Below, one piece after another: positions 1-5,715 of a stretch of DNA of 8,949 bases. The DNA lies in assembly GCA_022712835.1 (NCBI GenBank), contig JAFLJU010000156.1, positions 1 to 8,949 of the forward strand, in the 5' to 3' direction. The position numbers and the translations under genes were made by a program. The notes under the pieces were generated by a model. It was not told where the DNA came from, ran no database searches, and worked only from the letters and a program-made list of their open reading frames with translations. The stretch comes from Desulfobacteraceae bacterium. Lineage in GTDB: Bacteria; Desulfobacterota; Desulfobacteria; Desulfobacterales; Desulfobacteraceae. Numbering within the stretch: the first letter of the stretch is position 1; the number at the start of each line of letters is the position of its first letter.

Positions 1-1
1 A

Positions 2-223
2 TCAACAGATTCGGCAACCAAATTAGATACCGTAGGCCATGTGCTGGCAAATTTTGATCCAGAAAAATTTTACAACCCAGGGGAGGATGCCACCCAAATA
101 AATGAATTTTCCCCTGATGCTTTTGGAGTATCAGGTGGGAACCAGCCCCATAACAACATCATGCCCTTTTCAGGCATCAACTTTATCATTGCCACGCGCG
201 GCACCTACCCGAACCCAAATTAA
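2..223 (+). CDS. Phage tail collar (MdpB-like) protein, 3' fragment
   Basis: The reading frame is open from the window edge to a TAA at 221-223, so this is the C-terminal part (about 73 residues) of a gene that starts upstream. A GTG at 41 is in frame but looks internal, because the frame continues before it and no ribosome site precedes it. The end of the protein (HNNIMPFSGINFIIATRGTY) matches in pattern the end of the next gene (HENRQPFLTIPFCIALEGTF). That is the conserved C-terminal block of microcystin-dependent-protein/MdpB-type tail collar proteins (COG4675, Collar domain PF07484). The collar domain itself would lie outside the window. These proteins often occur as tandem paralogues; their cellular role is not established. 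The 26-nt gap to the next gene suggests one operon. The assignment rests only on the C-terminal block, so it is good at family level and silent on function. Confidence 0.75.
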   Translation, partial: STDSATKLDTVGHVLANFDPEKFYNPGEDATQINEFSPDAFGVSGGNQPHNNIMPFSGINFIIATRGTYPNPN

Positions 224-249
224 CCCATCCATTCCAAAGGAGGACAAAA

Positions 250-795
250 ATGTCAGACCCTTTTATCGGTGAAATTCGAATGTTCCCATATAGTTTTGCT
301 CCTAGAGGCTGGGCCTATTGCCTGGGACAAGAAATTTCCATCCAGGCAAACACAGCACTTTATGCAGTCATCGGCACTATCTACGGCGGGAACGGCCGAT
401 CCACAATGGGGCTGCCCAACCTGCAGGGAAGAGCTCCGGTCCAGCAGGGCCAGTCCCCTGGTTTGAGCCCATATTTCATTGGTGCTCTCGGGGGGCAATC
501 TGTCTCTCACCTAGATGAAACCCAACTGCCCAAACACAGCCACGGGGCAAAAGGGAGCAATGCAGAGGCAACCAGCGGTGCTCCAGATCATACCATGTAT
601 CCGGCCACAAGTTCTGATACCAGTACCCAATTATACACAGATGCGGTAGAGCGAAGAGTACCTATCATTACCATGGCCATGGCAAATAAAGCCTTGGCCC
701 CTGCTGGCGATGGCAAGTCCCATGAAAACAGGCAGCCCTTTTTAACGATTCCCTTCTGCATCGCCCTTGAAGGGACTTTTCCCTTTAGAAATTGA
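250..795 (+). CDS. Phage tail collar domain (MdpB-like) protein
   Basis: A complete 181-residue protein. Residues about 6-62 form a typical Collar domain (PF07484): IGEIRMFPYSFAPRGWAYC, then the GTIYGGNGRSTMGLPNLQGR block. An HSHG motif is at 96-99. A variable Ser/Thr/Ala-rich middle follows, and the conserved end (SHENRQPFLTIPFCIALEGT) begins near 157. Length and architecture fit the MdpB family (about 170-190 residues). The ATG is set by a strong Shine-Dalgarno, AAAGGAGGA at 236-244. No signal peptide or membrane segment is visible. The family resembles short phage tail fibre proteins but is widespread outside prophages, and no capsid, tail-tube or lysis genes are present here. It follows a paralogue by 26 nt and precedes a GNAT gene, an association I recall from other genomes. 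The family call is firm; the function is unknown. Confidence 0.93.
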   Translation: MSDPFIGEIRMFPYSFAPRGWAYCLGQEISIQANTALYAVIGTIYGGNGRSTMGLPNLQGRAPVQQGQSPGLSPYFIGALGGQSVSHLDETQLPKHSHGAKGSNAEATSGAPDHTMYPATSSDTSTQLYTDAVERRVPIITMAMANKALAPAGDGKSHENRQPFLTIPFCIALEGTFPFRN

Positions 796-810
796 TACAG
801 AACTATTACA

Positions 811-848
811 GAGATTTCCCGGCAAAGCCTTTTCTGCCGGGAAATCTC
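811..848 (+). terminator. Perfect 14-bp hairpin after the collar gene
   Basis: GAGATTTCCCGGCA (811-824) is exactly complementary to TGCCGGGAAATCTC (835-848), with a 10-nt loop, starting 16 nt after the collar gene stop. The position fits transcription termination or 3'-end protection of the collar mRNA. There is no T-run after the right arm (CTGCCAAG follows), so it is not a classic intrinsic terminator. It may instead stabilise mRNA or attenuate read-through into the GNAT gene. Confidence 0.5.
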
Positions 849-916
849 CTGCCAAGCATTTTGCCCGGATTAAGAACAACCGGGGATTTAATCGGAAGTT
901 CCATCTCCTAAAAAAC

Positions 917-1468
917 ATGAGACCACTTATGACCAGCACCTTATTAGATATCCGCCTCAGGCCCATCAGGGAACCCGAAGACATGCTGTTGTTACAGCAT
1001 ATATTTGCCACCTCCAGAGATTATGAAACACAGGTTTACGGATTCCCGGAACCAGATCTTACCCAATTTCTTACCCAGCAGTTTTTATTACAGCACCACC
1101 AGTACATGGCAACTTCTGATGCCGACTTTTACATTATAGAAGACCTCAAGGGTGTTCCCCTGGGCCGGTTTTATGTCCGGCAGATGCCCTATACTGAAAT
1201 CCGGGTCATGGACATTGCCATTCTGCCGGCCCACAGGGGAAAGGGAGTCGGAAAACAATTGTTCAAACAGACCATGGACCAGGCCCAAAAAACAGACCAT
1301 CGGGTTAGTATTCATGTGGATCAAAACAATCCCTCCCACGGTTTTTATGAAAATTTAGGGTTTGGATTTGTCCAGGTAGACGGCATATACGATCTCATGG
1401 TCTGGCCAGCCAAGGAAACAACCCTGGCCAAAGAAGCCCAACAGTGTTTGAATAAAATTCAGGATTAA
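917..1468 (+). CDS. GNAT family N-acetyltransferase
   Basis: A 183-residue protein from the ATG at 917. It is probably an acetyl-CoA-dependent N-acetyltransferase of unknown substrate. Motif A is clear at residues 98-123: the beta strand VMDIAILPAHRG runs into the acetyl-CoA pyrophosphate loop R107-G-K-G-V-G112. Motif B follows at about 129-150 with VSIHVDQNNPSHGFYENLGF, the usual beta-strand then N-P..FYE.LGF pattern. The frame is open back to an ATG at 767, but that start would overlap the collar gene by 29 nt and place the 811-848 hairpin inside the coding region, so I reject it. ATG 929 is an equally possible start; neither has a strong ribosome site. It lies downstream of the collar genes on the same strand, so its target may be a collar protein or a surface component. 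That last point is inference only. Its stop codon is 1 nt from the stop of the convergent mauE-like gene. Confidence 0.88.
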   Translation: MRPLMTSTLLDIRLRPIREPEDMLLLQHIFATSRDYETQVYGFPEPDLTQFLTQQFLLQHHQYMATSDADFYIIEDLKGVPLGRFYVRQMPYTEIRVMDIAILPAHRGKGVGKQLFKQTMDQAQKTDHRVSIHVDQNNPSHGFYENLGFGFVQVDGIYDLMVWPAKETTLAKEAQQCLNKIQD

Positions 1469-1469
1469 A

Positions 1470-1928
1470 TTAAGAAAAACGATTTCCCAAAGGTTCAAAC
1501 CGGATCCAAAGATAGATACCGGCCACAAGCAGAAAAACATCCCGTATTAACAAGGATAAGGCAGATCCGGCAGTCTGGGTATCGGAGACGGAGAAACAGC
1601 CGCAATCAAAGATATGACCCCGAAAAAGATTAAACCCGATTAGAAGAATAAATCCAAAAAGAAGGCCATTTATGATCGCAAGAGACGATCTTGGCAAAAT
1701 ACCTGTGATCAGACAGATACCGGTCAAAAATTCTATATAAGGCAAGAAAATTGCGATAACATTAATCGTGATTTCCGGAAACACCCCATACCCGTAAATT
1801 ATCCTGGCAAATTCAGCCGGGTTTATGATTTTGTGTATACTTGCCCAGATAAAGGTCAGTCCGAGGAGCAGTCTCAGTATCCAGTGAACCCCTGTTTGCC
1901 ATCCCCATTTTTTAGAGTTATCCTTCAT
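1470..1928 (-). CDS. MauE/DoxX-like redox-associated membrane protein
   Basis: A 152-residue integral membrane protein with four predicted helices at about 14-32, 54-74, 82-102 and 122-142. The HKIINPAEFARIIYGYGVFP stretch after the first helix fits the K-x-x-x-P-x-x-F...Y.....P signature of the DoxX/MauE superfamily. A Cys-X-Cys (C109-G-C111, within FDCGCFS) lies between helices 3 and 4, as in MauE-like proteins (PF07291). MauE itself is needed for methylamine dehydrogenase maturation. Stand-alone relatives are thought to move reducing equivalents or support disulfide chemistry at the membrane. The frame is open to a start at 1979, but ATG 1928 is preferred: it overlaps the upstream rhodanese stop by only 11 nt and puts the first helix near the N terminus. 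The overlap and the lack of a clear Shine-Dalgarno suggest translational coupling. It is the last gene of the murJ unit. The family is solid; the partner and reaction are inferred. Confidence 0.85.
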   Translation of the reverse strand: MKDNSKKWGWQTGVHWILRLLLGLTFIWASIHKIINPAEFARIIYGYGVFPEITINVIAIFLPYIEFLTGICLITGILPRSSLAIINGLLFGFILLIGFNLFRGHIFDCGCFSVSDTQTAGSALSLLIRDVFLLVAGIYLWIRFEPLGNRFS

Positions 1929-2421
1929 TTTTGGATATTTCAAATCCCATCTCCTGCCATTGCCTGAACCCGCCGGCATAGACTTTGACGTTAATGAATC
2001 TCATGGCTAAAAGCTGTACGGCAAAGGTGTGGCTTGCGGCACAATCCACCCCGGAGCAATAGACCAGGACAGATGAATCCTTGTTTACAAGTGATAGTAA
2101 TTTATCCAGGTTATCATCAAATCCTGTCAGGGGAAAGGACAAGGCTCCGGGCAGGTGGCCCTGGTCGTATTCTTCCTTTGACCGAACATCCAAAAGCACA
2201 ACCGCCTTTTCTTTAATCATCTGCTGAACCGTACGGGGATCATTAAGTTCGATCTCAGGATGAACGGCATCCTGTTTGGATTTTGCCGTCACCACCCCCT
2301 TGGATTTGTCCCACTGCCCCGTAAGCGCAATGCCCGAGGGCGAAAACGCATTCACTCCGAATGAGATCAAAGCTGCGGTGATCAACAAGGTCAGGATTCC
2401 AAATTTTTCTTTTTTTATCAT
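1918..2421 (-). CDS. Exported rhodanese-like sulfurtransferase
   Basis: A 167-residue protein from ATG 2421, supported by AAGGGA (complement of about 2429-2434) just upstream. A longer in-frame start at 2460 would overlap the preceding gene and push the signal peptide inward. Residues 1-25 (MIKKEKFGILTLLITAALIS then FGVNA) form a signal peptide with probable cleavage after VNA, so the protein should be periplasmic. A single rhodanese domain follows: LLDVRSKEEYDQGHLPGA at about 76-93, the strand VLVYC with the candidate catalytic Cys122, and a C-terminal GGFRQWQEMGFEI block. The active loop reads C-S-G-V-D-C, so a second cysteine (C127) takes the place where classical rhodaneses usually have Arg or Thr. 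The next gene, a MauE-like Cys-X-Cys membrane protein, overlaps it by 11 nt, so the two probably act together in periplasmic sulfane-sulfur or thiol redox chemistry (inference). Confidence 0.9.
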   Translation of the reverse strand: MIKKEKFGILTLLITAALISFGVNAFSPSGIALTGQWDKSKGVVTAKSKQDAVHPEIELNDPRTVQQMIKEKAVVLLDVRSKEEYDQGHLPGALSFPLTGFDDNLDKLLSLVNKDSSVLVYCSGVDCAASHTFAVQLLAMRFINVKVYAGGFRQWQEMGFEISKNEG

Positions 2422-2425
2422 GAAA

Positions 2426-2833
2426 TCATCCCTTAGAGCCCTGCAATCCCCCTGCCCCAAACCGTTTCATAAAACCAACCCTTTTTTCCAGCATAAGAAG
2501 CGCAACCCATTGTTCCAAAAGGGGGCTCATTCCTTTTTCCGGCAAAGAATCAGCCGAAACAGGATCCGTCAAAGGTTCCCGAGGTTCCGCCAAAATGGCC
2601 AGCGCTTCGGCCAATGGTTCCAGAGGGTTTTCCCGTGTGTCTGCCTGCGAGTCTTGTTTTTTTAAAGCAGATTCCATGCGCGCAAGGCTGGCAGCTATCT
2701 CAAGGTCTCTGGGCTGAGTATTATTTTCCCCTTCTTCCGATTCAAGGGCTCGATACATGTCCAGGGCATCCCGAAAATACCCCTGGCTTTCATATAGCCT
2801 GGCAAGTTCCAGGGTAATAAATTCATCTTTCAT
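2426..2833 (-). CDS. TPR-like hypothetical protein
   Basis: A 135-residue soluble protein with no signal peptide. Residues 4-31 (ITLELARLYESQGYFRDALD, then MYRALE) read as one tetratricopeptide-type helix pair, with the Ala, Leu-Tyr, Gly and Ala-Leu positions of the TPR consensus. A second, weaker helical stretch, LEIAASLARMESALKK, is at about 44-59. The middle (60-100) is rich in Pro, Glu and Asp and probably disordered. The C-terminal part SPLLEQWVALLMLEKRVGFM (about 103-122) is an amphipathic helix. The ATG at 2831-2833 overlaps the upstream FtsB-like gene's TGA as ATGA, and AAGGAA precedes it. The next gene starts 4 nt after its stop. Because it follows murJ and an FtsB-like gene it may be a small adaptor for an envelope or division complex, but nothing in the sequence proves that. 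Only the operon membership and the TPR-like helix pair are well supported. Confidence 0.75.
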   Translation of the reverse strand: MKDEFITLELARLYESQGYFRDALDMYRALESEEGENNTQPRDLEIAASLARMESALKKQDSQADTRENPLEPLAEALAILAEPREPLTDPVSADSLPEKGMSPLLEQWVALLMLEKRVGFMKRFGAGGLQGSKG

Positions 2834-3141
2834 GGTGTTTTTTCCTTTTTTTCTGGGGTATTTTTAAATATAAGTTCATCCGGCTGAGCCATCCCATGTT
2901 CATGTTTAGCCAAATGTTTTATATAGTCAATATCAAGCTTCAAACTTTTAATTTCCTTCTCAATTTTTCGATTGGCCGTTGCCGTTTGTGCAGCCTGCAC
3001 CGAAATCTTCGCTTCTTGTTTTTTAAGTTTGCCATAATCCACAATCCCATGCTTTGAAAAAAAAATCATAAACAAGAGCACTAGGGTCAGCAGGATACCA
3101 ACATAAAAAATTGCTTTTTCAAATACCGTCATTGGGGTCAT
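2830..3141 (-). CDS. ftsB: FtsB/DivIC-like septum formation initiator
   Basis: A 103-residue bitopic protein. It has a short cytoplasmic N terminus, one transmembrane helix (about 9-28), then the G-I-V-D-Y motif (32-36) that follows the membrane helix in FtsB (GIHDY in E. coli, as I recall it). A predicted periplasmic coiled coil spans about 37-75, and the C-terminal signature YIKHLAKHEHGMAQPDELIF (73-92) corresponds to the IEERARNELGMIKPGE region of FtsB. In the family this protein forms the FtsQLB complex with FtsL and FtsQ, which activates septal peptidoglycan synthesis. Here it sits directly after murJ. Its ATG overlaps the murJ TGA (ATGA), with no Shine-Dalgarno but with a run of nine A immediately before the start, so translation probably depends on coupling to murJ. 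A second Met at residue 4 (3132) could also start it. FtsB and DivIC cannot be told apart by sequence alone. Confidence 0.85.
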   Translation of the reverse strand: MTPMTVFEKAIFYVGILLTLVLLFMIFFSKHGIVDYGKLKKQEAKISVQAAQTATANRKIEKEIKSLKLDIDYIKHLAKHEHGMAQPDELIFKNTPEKKEKTP

Positions 3142-4721
3142 TTTTTTTTACATCTTTTTTTCAACATCTGCTTGATCTGTTTAATTTCAGGGCTTGCCGT
3201 AAGGACAGCTGTTAAAACAAAACAACAGATCCCCAGGAGGATGCAGGCAAATATCCCCGCCCCAAGCCCAAGTTTGCCATATTCTTCTGTCACGATGGAT
3301 TGGGCCGCCCAACGGATAAAAAAGAACATTATAACAGATAAAAAAACGGCTCTGCAAGCAGAAACAATCAATTGCCTTCTGGAAAAGGTTCCAGGCATGT
3401 TCACAAACAACACCCCAAACCCTGCCATTGAGGATAGACAGACAGACAAGGAAAGCCCCCTGACCCCAAAATCTCCCACCAGAAACCAGCAAAGTACCAG
3501 ATTAAATCCAATGGCAACAAGGCCGGCAACGAAGGGAAGCCTGAAAGAAGACAATGCATAGTGAAGGGTAACAAAAAGCCGGGTCCCGGTATAGGCCCAC
3601 AAACCCAGCACCAAATAAAACAGGCAGCCGGACGTTTGATGGACTGCAGAGGCATCAAAGGCCCCCTGTTTAAACAAAAGGGAAACAATGGGCGCACCCA
3701 GCACGAGCAAACCTGTCATGGCAGGAATGGTAACAAAGAGAACCAGACTTGCCCCCTTTGCAAATTCCTTAAATACTTCATTTGATACTTGATTTGTTAC
3801 TTCAGCAGGTACCCCATCTTGTTTTCCCTGGGTCACCGCTCTGGACAAAGAGGGTAATAAAACCGTTGAAAAAGAAACCGCAAACAATGCCAGGGGGAAT
3901 TGTACCAACCGGTCGGCATAATAGAGAAAGGAGATACTGCCCTGGCGAAGTGTAGAGGCAAATAGACTGGCAATCATGATATTAATTTGATAGGAAGCAG
4001 CCCCTATCATGCAGGGAATCATTGTTTTTCCGATCTTTACCAATCCGGGATGAAACCACTTAAAACGGGAAAAATCCATCATTCCATGGCGGATTAAGAA
4101 TGGAATCTGCAACGCCAATTGAACCACCCCTCCGATGGTAACCCCTAAAGCAAGGCCAATGATCGGTGAACGCAAATTTGCGGAGACAAAAATAGCAAAT
4201 AGTATCACCACAAAATTTAACACAATGGGGGTTGCCGCCGGAAGACAAAAGTTACCCAGGCAATTGAGCACCCCCATGCAAAGGGCCAGGGTCAGAATAA
4301 CAAAAAGATAGGGCAACATTATTTTCAATAGGACCATTGTAAGGCTGTGAGGATAACTTCCCGGAACAAATCCCGGCGCCAAAACCTTCACAAGGATTGG
4401 CGCAAATAAAACTCCCGCTATCACAAGAATTACCCCTGCCACAGAAACTATAAACAAGCCCGATAAAAACAGGGAGATTGCCTGATCTTTTCTTCCCTTT
4501 TCCAGATACCCTGAAAAAATGGGGACAAATGAAATACTGAGGATACCATCAGAAAACATCTTTCTCAGCAGGTCAAAGGGCCTGAAGGCGATGAAAAAGG
4601 CATCGCTGGGCGTGGATGCACCAAACACCATGGCAATCAGGGCATCCCGCATCACCCCCAGTATCCGGCTGAAAAGAGTTAAAACGCTCACAGAGGCAGC
4701 GTTTTGAAATAGTTTTCTCAC
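3138..4721 (-). CDS. murJ: Lipid II flippase MurJ (MviN)
   Basis: A 527-residue polytopic inner-membrane protein of the MOP/MviN family, which moves lipid II from the cytoplasmic to the periplasmic face for peptidoglycan synthesis. The N terminus (about residues 12-60: SVLTLFSRILGVMRDALIAM, then SDAFFIAF and LLRKMFSDG) aligns by eye with E. coli MurJ. The essential charged residues R18, R24, D39, R52 and R270 have counterparts R19, R25, D40, R53 and R271 (SFLYYADRL). Length fits the usual 510-530 residues and 14 helices. The start is GTG, set by AAGGA (complement of 4728-4732) 6-7 nt upstream; no ATG near there fits the conserved N terminus better. It is the first gene of a five-gene minus-strand unit and is divergent from rpsT. 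The C terminus is Lys-rich and ends in a run of nine A just before TGA, overlapping ftsB by 4 nt. The usual PN in the FR.PNLLR motif is PFD here. Confidence 0.97.
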   Translation of the reverse strand: MRKLFQNAASVSVLTLFSRILGVMRDALIAMVFGASTPSDAFFIAFRPFDLLRKMFSDGILSISFVPIFSGYLEKGRKDQAISLFLSGLFIVSVAGVILVIAGVLFAPILVKVLAPGFVPGSYPHSLTMVLLKIMLPYLFVILTLALCMGVLNCLGNFCLPAATPIVLNFVVILFAIFVSANLRSPIIGLALGVTIGGVVQLALQIPFLIRHGMMDFSRFKWFHPGLVKIGKTMIPCMIGAASYQINIMIASLFASTLRQGSISFLYYADRLVQFPLALFAVSFSTVLLPSLSRAVTQGKQDGVPAEVTNQVSNEVFKEFAKGASLVLFVTIPAMTGLLVLGAPIVSLLFKQGAFDASAVHQTSGCLFYLVLGLWAYTGTRLFVTLHYALSSFRLPFVAGLVAIGFNLVLCWFLVGDFGVRGLSLSVCLSSMAGFGVLFVNMPGTFSRRQLIVSACRAVFLSVIMFFFIRWAAQSIVTEEYGKLGLGAGIFACILLGICCFVLTAVLTASPEIKQIKQMLKKRCKKK

Positions 4722-4727
4722 AGTTTT

Positions 4728-4732
4728 TCCTT
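4728..4732 (-). promoter_or_regulatory. Ribosome binding site for murJ (sets GTG start)
   Basis: The minus strand reads AAGGAAAAACTGTG here. The AAGGA core supports the GTG at 4719-4721 as the murJ start. It overlaps the plus-strand TTGACA box of the rpsT promoter by two bases, so the two divergent signals share sequence. Confidence 0.7.
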
Positions 4733-4759
4733 GACAAAATTCAAATTTAAATATATGTT
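4731..4759 (+). promoter_or_regulatory. Sigma-70-type promoter for rpsT
   Basis: A perfect -35 box TTGACA (4731-4736), a 17-nt spacer and TATGTT (4754-4759; 4 of 6 to TATAAT) predict transcription from about 4766, giving a leader of about 57 nt before rpsT. The region through 4800 is very AT-rich. The -35 box lies against the murJ ribosome site, so rpsT and murJ transcripts diverge from almost the same point. I could not assign a convincing promoter for murJ on the other strand. Confidence 0.65.
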
Positions 4760-4806
4760 TCCTATTTTGAAATATAGCTTAATTTTTATCTTTAATTCAC
4801 TAACAC

Positions 4807-4812
4807 AAGGAG
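4807..4812 (+). promoter_or_regulatory. Ribosome binding site for rpsT (sets TTG start)
   Basis: AAGGAG lies 10 nt before TTG at 4823. It supports the TTG as the true start, because the encoded M-ANHKSAKKRAKQ is exactly the usual S20 N terminus and no ATG or GTG is available there. Confidence 0.8.
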
Positions 4813-4822
4813 CTAAACCAAG

Positions 4823-5080
4823 TTGGCTAACCACAAATCTGCAAAGAAACGGGCGAAACAGAGTCAGGTAAGACGGCTTAGAAACAGATCTGCAAAAACC
4901 ACTCTTAAAAATCTGGAAAAAAGTCTGCGTGCCGCCCAGGAAACTGGCGCTGACACCAAAGCTGAATTGATGAGACAGACGCAGTCTGCTATACACAAAG
5001 CCGCACAAAAAGGCATTCTTCATAAGAAAACTGCTTCCAGAAAAATTTCAAGACTTACCAAACTTGTGAATTCTAATTAA
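4823..5080 (+). CDS. rpsT: 30S ribosomal protein S20
   Basis: An 85-residue basic protein that binds the 16S rRNA 5' and 3' minor domains during early 30S assembly. The N terminus ANHKSAKKRAKQSQVRRLRN and the helical pattern through the C-terminal block (AIHKAAQKGILHKKTASRKI, then SRLTKLVNS) are characteristic of bacterial S20, and length matches the family. Translation starts at TTG. In E. coli rpsT also starts at UUG, and that weak start is part of S20 autoregulation of its own mRNA; a similar control here is inference. The gene stands alone, with its own promoter (4731-4759) and terminator (5127-5190), divergent from murJ and convergent with lptE. The 57-nt AT-rich leader could hold the regulatory target. 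Confidence 0.98.
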   Translation: MANHKSAKKRAKQSQVRRLRNRSAKTTLKNLEKSLRAAQETGADTKAELMRQTQSAIHKAAQKGILHKKTASRKISRLTKLVNSN

Positions 5081-5104
5081 TAATTCTTTAGAGTGCTAAG
5101 GTTT

Positions 5105-5118
5105 AAAACAGTCTGTTA
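5105..5118. repeat. Copy 1 of 14-bp repeat with AACAG-T-CTGTT dyad
   Basis: AAAACAGTCTGTTA occurs here, between the rpsT stop and its terminator, and again on the same strand at 8851-8864. It contains the 11-bp dyad AACAG-T-CTGTT (5107-5117). In AT-rich intergenic DNA a 14-mer match could be chance. Confidence 0.35.
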
Positions 5119-5126
5119 GATATAGT

Positions 5127-5190
5127 AAGACAGGAATTCTCTTCGGATCTTTTGATCTATGTGAGAAATTCCTGTCTTTATTATTTTATT
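5127..5190 (+). terminator. Intrinsic terminator of rpsT
   Basis: AAGACAGGAATT (5127-5138) pairs perfectly with AATTCCTGTCTT (5167-5178). The stem extends inward by CTC/GAG across one bulged A, and a small GATC-TTTT-GATC hairpin sits in the loop. A T-rich tail, TTTATTATTTTATT, follows at about 5177-5190. This is a strong terminator for rpsT. It also lies just past the lptE stop (5205) and may help end the leuS-lptE transcript, although on the minus strand no T-run follows the stem. Confidence 0.88.
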
Positions 5191-5204
5191 CCTTAACTGA
5201 CCCC

Positions 5205-5714
5205 TTAAAAATTATTCATCATCTGACTGATAACTCTCTCGGCAATTCGCAGGGCAATTTTATCAACAGCCTTTTGCTTGCTGGCTGTGTCATTCACCTT
5301 ATTTGAATCAACCTGATAAGACTCCGTGGAGGTCATATTCTTCACAGACCAGATAATATCCCCGCCCGGTCCAACCAATTTGATATCCACAACAGCGGTA
5401 ACCTGCCTTTCCACAACTGTTTCCGTACTAGTCCTTGCCAGAGCAGAAAATGTGATGGAATTCACCACCCCCACAATCTTACGGGTTGTTTTGTCTAAAT
5501 CCACAACGACCGTATCTGTTTTGGCTTGAATTTCCTGGATCAGCTGGTTTGCGAAGCTCACGCCAGCACGGGTTTCCGAGCTTTTATTTTCAAAAACCGT
5601 CACGGCCACTCGGCTGACATCTTTATTGATGTAGCCCCCACCTTCCAAGCGATAGCCACAGGCAGTAACCATAGCAATCAAGCCGATCAGCATAAAAAAT
5701 TGAATTAATTTCAT
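5205..5714 (-). CDS. lptE: LPS assembly lipoprotein LptE
   Basis: A 169-residue lipoprotein. Residues 1-18 are a signal peptide, and V16-T-A-C19 is the lipobox, giving a lipidated Cys19 followed by Gly, which suggests outer-membrane sorting. The mature protein begins C-G-Y-R-L, typical of LptE/RlpB (PF04390), followed by VSRVAVTVFENKSSETRAGV, an alternating beta pattern, and a C-terminal helix (ALRIAERVISQMM). In the family LptE plugs the LptD barrel and helps deliver LPS to the outer leaflet. Gene order supports the call: lptE follows leuS in E. coli and many other proteobacteria. Its ATG is 1 nt from the leuS TGA and has only a weak ribosome site, so it is probably coupled to leuS. holA, the usual next gene, is absent; rpsT converges here instead. 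Confident from lipobox, fold pattern and context. Confidence 0.93.
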   Translation of the reverse strand: MKLIQFFMLIGLIAMVTACGYRLEGGGYINKDVSRVAVTVFENKSSETRAGVSFANQLIQEIQAKTDTVVVDLDKTTRKIVGVVNSITFSALARTSTETVVERQVTAVVDIKLVGPGGDIIWSVKNMTSTESYQVDSNKVNDTASKQKAVDKIALRIAERVISQMMNNF

Positions 5715-5715
5715 A

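Noticed and set aside
1..795. Collar genes as part of a prophage
   Set aside because: No capsid, tail-tube, integrase, lysis or attachment-site signals are present; MdpB-type collar genes commonly occur outside prophages. The region upstream of the window was not visible.
767..916. N-terminal extension of the GNAT gene from an in-frame ATG at 767
   Set aside because: It overlaps the collar gene by 29 nt, would encode the 14-bp hairpin, shows no GNAT-like sequence and has no ribosome site.
2276..2665. 129-residue plus-strand ORF
   Set aside because: It crosses two well-supported minus-strand genes and is rich in Phe/Arg/Gln as expected from a complementary frame.
3172..3785. Plus-strand ORFs of 129 and 74 residues inside murJ
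   Set aside because: They are antisense to transmembrane helices of MurJ, and their composition is a by-product of the opposite strand.
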